The position numbers and the translations under genes were made by a program. This document shows positions 1 to 7,549 of a stretch of DNA of 64,000 nucleotides, in pieces. The notes under the pieces are model-generated. The model was given only the letters and a program-made list of their open reading frames with translations, ran no database searches and was not told the DNA's origin. The first letter of the stretch is position 1. Each line of letters starts with the position of its first letter. Location: NCBI RefSeq assembly GCF_026283965.1, contig NZ_JAPDPD010000009.1:62001-126000 (forward strand), given 5' to 3'. The stretch comes from Dyella subtropica (GTDB lineage Bacteria; Pseudomonadota; Gammaproteobacteria; Xanthomonadales; Rhodanobacteraceae).

Positions 1-381
1 AAGTACAAGCCGGGCGTGGTGGTGATCGAACTGGGCGCCAACGACGGCTTGCGCGGCCTGCCGCTGCCGGCCCTGCGCGACAACCTGGCCAGCATGATCG
101 ATGCCGCGCAGCATGCCGGCGCCAGGGTGCTGCTACTGGGCATCGAGCTGCCGGTGAACTACGGCCCGCAGTACCGCGACGGCCTGCGAGCGGTTTATGC
201 GGAACTCGCCAAGCAAAAGCGTACGGGGCTGGTGCCGTTCCTGCTGGATGGGGTCGCCCTCGATCCCACGCTGATGCAGGACGATGGCCTGCATCCCAGG
301 GCGGCGGGGGAGCCCCGGGTGTTGGATAACGTGTGGGGTGGCCTGCGGCCGTTGCTGCGGGTGAAGGATGGGGCGCCCTAA
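1..381 (+). CDS. tesA: TesA-like SGNH esterase/thioesterase, C-terminal part
   Basis: The reading frame is open from base 1, so the gene starts before the window; 126 codons are visible before TAA at 379-381. The opening residues contain GANDGLRGLP, the block III signature (G-x-N-D) of the TesA/arylesterase group of SGNH hydrolases. Near the end, DDGLHP carries the catalytic Asp and His of block V. Family knowledge: a periplasmic esterase, thioesterase and lysophospholipase acting on acyl-CoA or lysophospholipid substrates. The N-terminal GDSL serine block and any signal peptide lie outside the window. The C-terminal tail after the DGLHP block is slightly long but ordinary. The substrate cannot be decided from this part. 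Confidence 0.85.
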   Translation, partial: KYKPGVVVIELGANDGLRGLPLPALRDNLASMIDAAQHAGARVLLLGIELPVNYGPQYRDGLRAVYAELAKQKRTGLVPFLLDGVALDPTLMQDDGLHPRAAGEPRVLDNVWGGLRPLLRVKDGAP

Positions 382-400
382 GAGTCTCGCGCCGCGAAAC

Positions 401-426
401 CGTCATCCGGCCTTTGCCGGAATGAC
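401..426. repeat. Short inverted repeat (CGTCAT-CCGG ... CCGG-AATGACG)
   Basis: Twenty bases after the esterase stop, CGTCATCCGG pairs with CCGGAATGACG around a six-base loop. No T-tract follows, so it is not a classical terminator. It resembles the CGTCATTCCGG-type dispersed intergenic repeats common in proteobacteria. It may stabilise the 3' end of the upstream mRNA (inference). Confidence 0.55.
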
Positions 427-462
427 GACCATGTGGCAGTTCCTGCGCCTGTATGGGCCGTG

Positions 463-521
463 GTGAAGGCGTCTTCACATACTCCTCACCCCGCACACAG
501 TTAGCCTTCACTTATGTGAAG
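463..521. promoter_or_regulatory. Paired palindromes upstream of the response-regulator gene
   Basis: Two 16-base palindromes made from the same hexamers lie before the response regulator: GTGAAG-gcgt-CTTCAC at 463-478 and CTTCAC-ttat-GTGAAG at 506-521. The hexamer order is reversed between the two sites. OmpR-family regulators bind repeated half-sites and often control their own operon, so these are candidate autoregulatory operators. The promoter would lie between or over them. A GGAGG ribosome-binding site follows at about 531-535. Confidence 0.55.
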
Positions 522-540
522 ATCAGCCGCGGAGGTAGGG

Positions 541-1263
541 ATGAGTTCACGTGACGAACAATCCGGTCTGATTTTGCTGGTGGAAGACAACCGCCAGATC
601 GCCGAGATGGTGGGTGAATTCCTGGAGCGCCGGGGTTACTCGGTCGACTACGCTGCTGATGGTGTCAGCGGTTTGCACCTGGCTGTTTCCAACAGCTACG
701 ACGTAGTCGTGCTCGATCTGATGTTGCCCGGCATGGATGGCCTGGAGGCCTGCCGCAAGCTGCGCAAGGAGGCAAAGAAATCCACCCCGGTGCTGATGCT
801 GACGGCGCGCGACACGCTGGACGACAAGCTGGTCGGCCTGGAAGCTGGTGCCGACGATTACCTGGTGAAACCGTTCGAAGTGCGCGAGCTGGAAGCGCGG
901 CTGCGCGCGTTGATCCGGCGGGACCGCCGTCAGGTGTCCACCGAAATACTCACGGTGGGCGATATGACGCTGGATACCGCCACGCTGCGGTTGGTGCGCA
1001 GCGGGCAGGAGCTTACGGTGTCGCCGATCGGTCTCAAGCTGCTGGCGATCCTGATGCGCGAATCGCCGCGTGTGGTGAGCCGGCGCGACATCGAGCGCGA
1101 GATCTGGGGCGACACGTTGCCGGACTCGGACACCTTGCGCTCGCATCTCTATAACCTGCGCCGCGTGATCGACAAACCGTTCGATCGGCAGCTGCTGCAT
1201 ACCATCCACTCTGCAGGCTATCGCCTGGCCGATCTCGAATCGGAAGTGGCTTCCGCCACCTGA
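541..1263 (+). CDS. OmpR/PhoB-family response regulator
   Basis: This 240-residue protein has a receiver domain at about 9-125 and a winged-helix DNA-binding domain at about 140-235. Acidic residues at 15-16 (VEDN), the phospho-acceptor Asp59 (VLDLMLPGMDG) and Lys110 (LVKPFE) are all present. The C-terminal half has the effector-domain pattern SPIGLKLLAIL and ends in TIHSAGYRL, the usual wing of this family. Start ATG 541 follows GGAGG. The histidine kinase gene starts 29 bases downstream, so the two form a two-component operon. Paired palindromes upstream suggest autoregulation. The stimulus is unknown. It resembles QseB/PhoP-type regulators, but the regulon cannot be inferred. Confidence 0.93.
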   Translation: MSSRDEQSGLILLVEDNRQIAEMVGEFLERRGYSVDYAADGVSGLHLAVSNSYDVVVLDLMLPGMDGLEACRKLRKEAKKSTPVLMLTARDTLDDKLVGLEAGADDYLVKPFEVRELEARLRALIRRDRRQVSTEILTVGDMTLDTATLRLVRSGQELTVSPIGLKLLAILMRESPRVVSRRDIEREIWGDTLPDSDTLRSHLYNLRRVIDKPFDRQLLHTIHSAGYRLADLESEVASAT

Positions 1264-1292
1264 CCGACGCGAGATGCCGTCATGAAGTAACG

Positions 1293-2273
1293 ATGATTTC
1301 CCGGTTTTTTTCGACAGCGACGGATGCGTTTCGCCGCGGCGCTTTCCATCGCCGCATGGCATGGATTTTCGGGCTGCAACTGGTGGCCATGGTGGCGGCA
1401 TGCCTGTTGGGCATCTACGACATCGCGCCGCTGAGCCTGGTGTTGCCGCTCGTCGCAGCGATCAGCGTGCTTACCTGGCTCGCCGCGAGGCGACAGTGGA
1501 AACAAGTGCGCCGTTTGGCCAAGGCGGTGAAGACCTGGGACGAACGCAGGCCAGACCTGGGCGATTGGCAACCCGGCCAGTTGTCGCGTCGCACCGATGC
1601 CGACGTGGCCGTGCTGGCGGAAGTCCTGTACGGCTTCGCGAGCCGCATCGCCGGCTACAACGAGCGCGAGCGCAACTTCACCCGCGACGCCAGTCATGAA
1701 CTGCGCAGCCCGCTCACAGTGATCAAGATGTCCGCTGACATGCTGGCCGATGAGCCGGCGCTGGGCGAGTTTGGTCAGCGCTCAGTGCAACGGATCAAGC
1801 GCGCCACGCGTGAAATGGAAGCGCTGGTCGAGGCCTTGCTGATTCTTGCGCGCGAATCCGACAAAGGTCTCACCGAAGAGGATTTCATTGTCAACGAAGT
1901 GCTGGCGTGTGAGCTGCACGACGCCCGCGAGTTGCTGGAGGGGCGGCCGATCACTTTGCAATTGGATGAGCCTGCGCGCTTCGCCCTGCATGGATCGCCG
2001 CGGGTCTTCTCCGTGCTGTGCTGGCAGCTGATTCGCAACGCCTGCCAGCAGGCCGAGCAGGGCACCATCGTGGTCACGGTGCTGCCTGGTGCAGTGACGG
2101 TGACCAATCGCATCGATGCCAGTGCCGACAAGGCTGACCGTCACGGGTTTGAGCTGGCGATTGCGCAGCGCATCAGCGAGCGCTTCGCGTGGCCGTTGGA
2201 GTTGCAGACGCGCGATGGACGTCAACACATTGCGCGCATCCGCTTCCCGCAACCCCTTCCCGCGAACATGTAG
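1293..2273 (+). CDS. Sensor histidine kinase with a minimal sensor and atypical ATPase domain
   Basis: The 326-residue protein has two membrane helices near residues 24-42 and 46-64 with almost no periplasmic loop. A linker follows, then an H-box (DASHELRSPL, His135) and a short C-terminal HATPase region. The N-box survives as LIRNACQQ (Asn249), but the G1 box (D-x-G-x-G) is not recognisable. The G2 position reads GFELAI instead of GLGLAI. It is presumably the partner of the response regulator just upstream. The lack of a sensor loop suggests that it senses within the membrane or through a partner protein (inference). The TAG stop lies inside a REP-like palindrome. Confidence 0.85.
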   Translation: MISRFFSTATDAFRRGAFHRRMAWIFGLQLVAMVAACLLGIYDIAPLSLVLPLVAAISVLTWLAARRQWKQVRRLAKAVKTWDERRPDLGDWQPGQLSRRTDADVAVLAEVLYGFASRIAGYNERERNFTRDASHELRSPLTVIKMSADMLADEPALGEFGQRSVQRIKRATREMEALVEALLILARESDKGLTEEDFIVNEVLACELHDARELLEGRPITLQLDEPARFALHGSPRVFSVLCWQLIRNACQQAEQGTIVVTVLPGAVTVTNRIDASADKADRHGFELAIAQRISERFAWPLELQTRDGRQHIARIRFPQPLPANM

Positions 2274-2321
2274 GAGCGCACCCTGTGCGCGACCGAGGCC
2301 GCGCACAGGGTGCGCTCCTAC
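2270..2321. repeat. REP-like palindrome, copy 1
   Basis: GTAGGAGCGCACCCTGTGCG is followed after a short spacer by its reverse complement, giving a near-perfect 52-base palindrome. It overlaps the histidine kinase stop codon and sits between that gene and the convergent CoA-transferase gene. Related copies are at 14093-14159, 20788-20864 and 22975-23053. It can act as a bidirectional mRNA 3' stem. Confidence 0.9.
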
Positions 2322-2333
2322 AAAGCTAAAGCT

Positions 2334-3695
2334 TCAAGCCGCCTGCAGTTTCGGCGACACGGTGAAATCGCAGCCGGTTTTCGCCTTCACTTCATCCACG
2401 GTCACGCCTTCCTGCAGTTCGATCAGGGTCAGGCCCTGGCCCTTGGCGACTTCGAACACGCACAGGTCGGTGATGATCAGGTCCACCACCTGCTTGCCGG
2501 TAAGCGGGAGGTCGCACTGATCCTTGATCTTCGGCGAGCCGTCCTTCGCGTTGTGCTCCATCAGCACCACCACACGCTTCACGCCGCTGACCAGGTCCAT
2601 CGCGCCGCCCGGGCCCTTCACCATCTTGCCGGGCACCATCCAGTTAGCGAGGTCGCCGTGGCACGACACTTCCAGGCCACCAAGAATCGACAGGTCGATA
2701 TGGCCGCCGCGGATCATCGCGAACGAATCGGCGCTGGAGAAGAAGCTGGAGCCGGGCAGGGTGGTGATGGTCTGCTTGCCGGCGTTGATCAGGTCCGGGT
2801 CGACGTTGGTGTCGTCCGGGAACGGGCCGATGCCGAGCAGGCCGTTCTCCGACTGCAGGGTCACGTCGATGCCGTCCGGAATGTAGTTGGCCACCAGGGT
2901 CGGGATGCCGATGCCGAGGTTGACGTAGAAGCCGTCCTGCAGCTCTTTCGCGGCGCGCTGCGCCATGGCGGTGCGGATCGGGCTTTCCTTGCCGGTGTTG
3001 GCGCCGGCAACCGTGCGGAACTCGATGCGTTTCTCGTACGACGGCCCCTGGATGATGCGATCGACATAGATGCCCGGCACGTGAATCTGGTCCGGTGCCA
3101 GTGCGCCGACTTCGACCAATTCTTCCACCTCAGCCACGCAGATCTTGCCGCAGGTGGCGATCATTGGATTGAAGTTGCGTGCGGTCTTGCGGAACACCAG
3201 GTTGCCAAGGCGATCGCCCTTCCACGCCTTCACGATGGAGACGTCGGCGTGGATGGCTTCCTCCAGCACGTATTCCTTGCCGTCGAATAGCTTGGTTTCC
3301 TTGCCCTCGGCCAGCTTGGTGCCGAACGCGGTGCGCGTGTAGAAGCCCGGGATGCCTGCACCGCCAGCACGCAGTTTTTCGGCCAGCGTACCCTGCGGTA
3401 CCAGGTGAAGCTCCAGCTCACCGGCCAGCACCTGGCGCTCGAATTCCTTGTTCTCGCCTACGTAAGAGGCGTACACGCGCTTCACCTGGCGCGTCTTCAG
3501 CAGCGGGCCCATGCCGAAATCGTCCACGCCGGCATTGTTGCCGACGATGGTCAGCCCCTTGGTGCCCGCCGCGAGCAGCGCGGCGATCAGGCTTTCGGGA
3601 ATGCCGCAGAGGCCGAAGCCGCCAGCAGCGAGGGTCATGTCGTCGAACAGCAGACCGTCCAGCGCCTGTGCCGCGTTTGCATAAACCTTGTCCAT
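2334..3695 (-). CDS. Succinyl-CoA:3-ketoacid CoA-transferase, alpha and beta subunits fused
   Basis: This 453-residue chain joins two CoA-transferase family I domains. Residues 1 to about 228 match the A subunit ([10 protein letters not shown] near 25-34, IVGNNAG near 50-56). Residues from about 240 match the B subunit ([20 protein letters not shown]). The catalytic glutamate motif [12 protein letters not shown] puts the nucleophile at Glu283. The enzyme moves CoA from succinyl-CoA to acetoacetate for ketone-body or polyhydroxybutyrate breakdown. Most bacteria encode two adjacent genes; the single chain resembles the mitochondrial enzyme. ATG 3695 is preferred over the upstream start at 3767 because AAGAAGG precedes it and the A domain begins there. 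The gene is monocistronic and converges on the histidine kinase gene. Confidence 0.93.
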   Translation of the reverse strand: MDKVYANAAQALDGLLFDDMTLAAGGFGLCGIPESLIAALLAAGTKGLTIVGNNAGVDDFGMGPLLKTRQVKRVYASYVGENKEFERQVLAGELELHLVPQGTLAEKLRAGGAGIPGFYTRTAFGTKLAEGKETKLFDGKEYVLEEAIHADVSIVKAWKGDRLGNLVFRKTARNFNPMIATCGKICVAEVEELVEVGALAPDQIHVPGIYVDRIIQGPSYEKRIEFRTVAGANTGKESPIRTAMAQRAAKELQDGFYVNLGIGIPTLVANYIPDGIDVTLQSENGLLGIGPFPDDTNVDPDLINAGKQTITTLPGSSFFSSADSFAMIRGGHIDLSILGGLEVSCHGDLANWMVPGKMVKGPGGAMDLVSGVKRVVVLMEHNAKDGSPKIKDQCDLPLTGKQVVDLIITDLCVFEVAKGQGLTLIELQEGVTVDEVKAKTGCDFTVSPKLQAA

Positions 3696-3867
3696 TGCGA
3701 TGCCTTCTTGCAGGGAGAACCAGCTGCCTAGGATACGACGGATTGGTGACGGCTCATGCTGTACCAAGGTCGCAATGGCTGGCTATTGGCCCGCAAGGGA
3801 AGGTCTGCCTTCCCGTTATCGGGTGAATGCGGCGTCCCAGGCACCTATCCGGCGCGGCGGCACGCCT

Positions 3868-5385
3868 TCAAAAATCCTGCTGACGCGTCCGGCGAGCCCT
3901 GAGCACAGCGATGGGATGATTCCAAAGTCGTTCCTTCGACCGGTAGAGCCAATTGACGAGCGGCCATAGGGTAGATTGGTGGATGGCGATGAGCTCGCGG
4001 TCGAGTTGGGAGTTTACGTTCATCAGTGTCACGCCGCGCTGTCGTTCTTCTTCCAGTAGGGCCTCGGCTTGCTCTGCGCGTTGTTGGTGCTCGAACAACG
4101 CGGTCTCGGTATGGGCGATTTGTTGCTGTAGTGCCGCGCTGTGCTGTCGTTCTTCTTCCAGCAGGACTTCGGCTTGCTCTACGTCTTGCCGATGCTGGTC
4201 GAGACCTTGCTGGACACGTTCGGAATGTTGGCTCTGCTCGGACCATGCCTGGCCAAGTCTGGCGATTTCCCGCCGTCCCTCGGTGAGCGCAAGTTCCAAT
4301 TGCGCAACGCGCGCACAGGCCGCCGCCGACTCGGCCTGCGCCGCCGCTGTTGCCTGGGCCATCGCGATCGGAATGCGGGACTTGATCACGTCCGCGATCT
4401 GCCTGAGGTAACGGCTTGCCGAGCGCAAGTGCGCCTGTTTAGGCAACGAGAGGTCGAGAGGCTCGGCCAGCACTTCGGCATAGACGTTCAGGAGCTGGTC
4501 GATGGCGGTATCGATCCCTGCCTCGGCTCTCACGCGCTTCGACACTTCACGGGCCTGCGCCGCATCGTAGCGATCTATCTCCGCGCCGATCTCCTCCACG
4601 CTAAGCGGATTGCGCAAGCAGCGAATGCCGAAATTCAGCCTACGCAACGTTTCGTAGTTGGAGGGCGTCACCATTTCGCCGAGTCCGGCGGCGTCGCATA
4701 CGATAAGCGCCGTTCCGCAGGCCAGGGATTCGAGCGCGCATCGTGCCTTTGCGAACACGATGTCATATTGACCCAGTACACGCTCCGGGTGAACTTCGGG
4801 GTGCCCAGACGTGCCACCTATCACGTCGAGCTCAATGCCGCGTTCGGCACAGGCCTGGCGCAAGCTGGTAAGGCCCGGGCCCTCGCCGACATAGTTGCTG
4901 AACACCAATGCCCGCCTCGCCTTGGCGGGAAGCTCGGCCCGCAGTGCAAACCGGCGAAGATCGACGAAATTGCGGATGATCCGGATACGTTCGGGCGCAA
5001 TGCCCTGTGTGTGCTGTAGGCGTTCGAGGCAAAGATCGTCGACCGCGACGTAGCGTCGTATGGTGGGAAACTCCGTTGCCATCTCTTCCCATGGAATCCA
5101 TCCGTGGCAAAAATAGACGGCGGGCGTGTCAGGAAAATGCAGCATCGCCGCCATTGCATCCAGATGGTGATGCCCGTGGATGATGTCGGGGGCCACGGCG
5201 AGAGAAGCGAGGTCGTCGATCACCGGGACTGTCGCGGCACGCAGTTCTTCCGCCACTTCGCCGAGCACGCTGCTATAGGCGATGGGCTGATGGCCGCGCT
5301 TGAGTAATGCCAGTGCGACATCGCGCACGTACAGCTCCGAACCCGCCCGGCCGGCCAGCGTGTTGTTGGTAATCAAGATACGCAT
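3868..5385 (-). CDS. Family 4-like glycosyltransferase with C-terminal coiled coil
   Basis: The first ~310 of 505 residues form a GT-B glycosyltransferase. It opens with MRILITNNTLAGRAGSELYV, a nucleotide-sugar transferase N-terminus with a glycine-rich donor loop. HGHHHLDAM and FCHGWIPWEE follow, and an acceptor/donor segment near 215-250 has ESLACGTALIVCDAAGLGE. Residues about 335-470 are rich in Glu, Gln and Ala with heptads. They contain an internal duplication (EQAEVLLEEERQ and EQAEALLEEERQ). A basic end (STLWPLVNWLYRSKERLW) looks membrane-associating. It is the last gene of the minus-strand glycan operon and overlaps the PIG-L-like gene by 13 bases. The coiled coil may set chain length or hold a complex together, as in coiled-coil polymer terminators (inference). 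The sugar transferred is unknown. Confidence 0.82.
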   Translation of the reverse strand: MRILITNNTLAGRAGSELYVRDVALALLKRGHQPIAYSSVLGEVAEELRAATVPVIDDLASLAVAPDIIHGHHHLDAMAAMLHFPDTPAVYFCHGWIPWEEMATEFPTIRRYVAVDDLCLERLQHTQGIAPERIRIIRNFVDLRRFALRAELPAKARRALVFSNYVGEGPGLTSLRQACAERGIELDVIGGTSGHPEVHPERVLGQYDIVFAKARCALESLACGTALIVCDAAGLGEMVTPSNYETLRRLNFGIRCLRNPLSVEEIGAEIDRYDAAQAREVSKRVRAEAGIDTAIDQLLNVYAEVLAEPLDLSLPKQAHLRSASRYLRQIADVIKSRIPIAMAQATAAAQAESAAACARVAQLELALTEGRREIARLGQAWSEQSQHSERVQQGLDQHRQDVEQAEVLLEEERQHSAALQQQIAHTETALFEHQQRAEQAEALLEEERQRGVTLMNVNSQLDRELIAIHQSTLWPLVNWLYRSKERLWNHPIAVLRARRTRQQDF

Positions 5386-6224
5386 GGTTCGCCTCCGTTG
5401 GCGTCTGCCATAGCTTTGGCGTGGTGTTTGCGGAGCCCGTTTGCCAATGGCAGTACATGTTGGCGGAAGCGGATGACGAACTGATATCGTCCTGCCGCGA
5501 CCTGCTTTTCACCATAGACTTCGTAATGCGGCTGTTTGCCACCGAAGCGGCGCTCCCAATGAGGTTCGCCAGCGGCTGTTGCGAACAGGTGCTCACACGA
5601 GAACGCCGCTTCACCGTATGTGCGGAACGTGTCTTCAACCTCTTGCTGAAGCACGGCTCCGGCCTTGGTGGCATAAGCGCGTATCGCATCCATTTTATGT
5701 TTGAACTGGTCTGCTTCGAGCACGATCTGGATTTGCTCTCCGTCCATGTCGTCACCCAGCGAACTTGGATCGCCCATCAGCGGGATGATGTAGTGCTGGG
5801 TCTGGTGCATCTGCCGGGTGTTGGCGATCTCGACGGCCGCGCGCGTCAGCACTTCGCACAGGTCATGTGTGGGGTTGTAGCCCTCGACAGCGTCGCTAAC
5901 CACGATCTCCACCCGCTGCTCCACGATGAGCTGCGCAAGCCGTTCGCACAGCGCTTCAAAAGGCGCGCCATCCTGGGAAAGCATATGCTGGTAGATCTGC
6001 CGATCGGTCATGTCGCCGAAGACCGGGCCAATTCGCGCACCGGTTTCGGCCAGAACGGCGCGTGTCTGTTCGGTTCGTGGAATTTCGTCACTGCCGGAGC
6101 CGTCGGTGAGCACGCAGACCAAGGGCTTGGTCCGGGCCACCCAGCCCAGAATGCGCAATTCGTGGCCCGGGTGGCCAATCACCAGCAGCGCGCGCGCGGC
6201 GGGCTCATGCTCCTTGCGCATCAT
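5373..6224 (-). CDS. PIG-L/LmbE-like protein with altered metal-site motif
   Basis: The 283-residue protein begins with a Rossmann-like ALLVIGHPGHELRILGW, which aligns with the AHPDDE block of PIG-L/LmbE N-acetylglucosamine deacetylases. A later YNPTHDLCE resembles the second metal-binding block. In characterised members the two Asp of HPDD act as base and zinc ligand. Here they read Gly-His, so hydrolase activity is doubtful or uses another arrangement. ATG 6224 overlaps the stop of the Wzt-like gene (ATGA), and its 3' end overlaps the glycosyltransferase start, which shows translational coupling. Expected role if active: removing an acetyl group from a sugar of the exported glycan. Other possibilities are a binding protein or another hydrolase. 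Confidence 0.7.
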   Translation of the reverse strand: MMRKEHEPAARALLVIGHPGHELRILGWVARTKPLVCVLTDGSGSDEIPRTEQTRAVLAETGARIGPVFGDMTDRQIYQHMLSQDGAPFEALCERLAQLIVEQRVEIVVSDAVEGYNPTHDLCEVLTRAAVEIANTRQMHQTQHYIIPLMGDPSSLGDDMDGEQIQIVLEADQFKHKMDAIRAYATKAGAVLQQEVEDTFRTYGEAAFSCEHLFATAAGEPHWERRFGGKQPHYEVYGEKQVAAGRYQFVIRFRQHVLPLANGLRKHHAKAMADANGGEPCVS

Positions 6225-7549
6225 GGGGTTCTGATCTCCAGGGTGTTCGGTAGATATATCTGTGTCCAGAATTTGGCCTTCGCGCTGCGCATTACTTCAA
6301 ATACATGCGCGATTTCCACTATGTCGAAGAAGACCGCGTGGTGGTGCGCTTCGATCGGTTTGGTAAGTGAGACTCGCAGACTGTACTTGCCATCCGTCAG
6401 GGGTAGCCGGGTGCGGTAGACGATCTCCGCTTGCTGCCCCGGCTGCAAGGACAGCAGCTCCCGTTCCTGCATTAGAAAATCTGCGCCGATGACGGCGACG
6501 CGGTTCTTGTCGCAAATTTTGTAGTTGACCGACAGCGTGCTGGCTCGGACGGCCTGGACGATGATCCGGATGGTGGCATGCTGGTCGAACATGGCCATGC
6601 TGATCGGCTGCCCCTCGTCATTGAGCATCTCCGCGTACATGATCCGTGCATCGCCTGTTCCAGAGCGGCCGAGGGCAGCGATCTTCGCGAACTGAAGGAA
6701 CTTCGCACTGGTGGTTTCCGGCACGCCTGTTGTGCCCTCATCGCCGGGAGCGTCCGATGTGGCTGCATGAGCGGAAGTTGCCAGGATCGTATGATTGCTC
6801 GCCGTCTGCACATCGCGGATGTAGCGGGCGGTGACCTCCGGTGCGGCGCCCATGGTGAGTATCCTTCCACGCTCCAGGTAGATCGCGCGCTGGCAAAGCG
6901 AGCTGACCGCTGAGGTATCGTGGCTGACGAAAAGGATGGTGGTTCCCCGTTCCTGCATCTGCCTCAGCGCGAGCATGCATTTCGCCTGGAACCCCGCATC
7001 GCCCACCGCCAGCGCTTCGTCGATGATCAATATCTCGGGTTCTACTGAGATCGCGACGGCGAAGGCGAGCCGCACATACATGCCGGAAGAATAGGTCTTG
7101 ACCGGCTGCTCCACGAAGTCTCCGATGTCCGCGAAGGCAGTGATCTGGTCGTACTTGTGTTTGACCTCGGAACCGGTGAGCCCCAGTAGGGTTGCTGACA
7201 GGTGAATGTTTTCGCGGCCGCTGAATTCGGGATTGAATCCGGCGCCAAGTTCGAGCAGGGCGGAGATCCTGCCCCTGGTGTGTACGCTTCCTCCCGTGGG
7301 CGACACAGTGCCGGCAATGATCTGCAGCAGGGTGCTCTTCCCCGAGCCGTTGAGGCCGATGATGCCTACGGTTTCACCGCGGTAGATCTCGAAGGAGAGA
7401 TCATCGAGCGCGTCGAAGTTTCGGTAGAGCTGTCTGCGCTTGCCCCATAACCCCTGCAGCAGGCGATCCTGCGGGCGCTCGTAGATGCGGTATGTCTTCG
7501 AAAGGCCGGAGACGCTGATCGCCAGGCCGGTGTCGTCGGTCGCGTTCAT
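6221..7549 (-). CDS. wzt: Wzt-type ABC transporter ATP-binding protein for polysaccharide export
   Basis: The 442-residue protein has an ABC ATPase domain over about residues 10-255: Walker A GLNGSGKS at 65-72, a signature region YSSGMYVRLAFA, and Walker B ILIIDEALAVGD. A C-terminal beta-rich domain of about 150 residues follows, typical of Wzt proteins that recognise the non-reducing end of the glycan. It would pair with a Wzm permease to export undecaprenyl-linked O-polysaccharide, but no permease gene lies in this operon or elsewhere in the window. ATG 7549 is chosen because the 54 residues upstream are low-quality and overlap the aminotransferase gene. With this start the overlap is four bases. 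Confidence 0.88.
   Translation of the reverse strand: MNATDDTGLAISVSGLSKTYRIYERPQDRLLQGLWGKRRQLYRNFDALDDLSFEIYRGETVGIIGLNGSGKSTLLQIIAGTVSPTGGSVHTRGRISALLELGAGFNPEFSGRENIHLSATLLGLTGSEVKHKYDQITAFADIGDFVEQPVKTYSSGMYVRLAFAVAISVEPEILIIDEALAVGDAGFQAKCMLALRQMQERGTTILFVSHDTSAVSSLCQRAIYLERGRILTMGAAPEVTARYIRDVQTASNHTILATSAHAATSDAPGDEGTTGVPETTSAKFLQFAKIAALGRSGTGDARIMYAEMLNDEGQPISMAMFDQHATIRIIVQAVRASTLSVNYKICDKNRVAVIGADFLMQERELLSLQPGQQAEIVYRTRLPLTDGKYSLRVSLTKPIEAHHHAVFFDIVEIAHVFEVMRSAKAKFWTQIYLPNTLEIRTP

Noticed and set aside
547-1401. Long minus-strand open frame (284 codons) opposite the response regulator
   Set aside because: It is antisense to a well-supported response-regulator gene, has no recognisable domain and reflects high GC codon structure.
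2310-3290. Plus-strand frame of 326 codons opposite the CoA-transferase
   Set aside because: Antisense shadow of a strongly supported enzyme gene; its His/Asp/Val-rich product has no family features.
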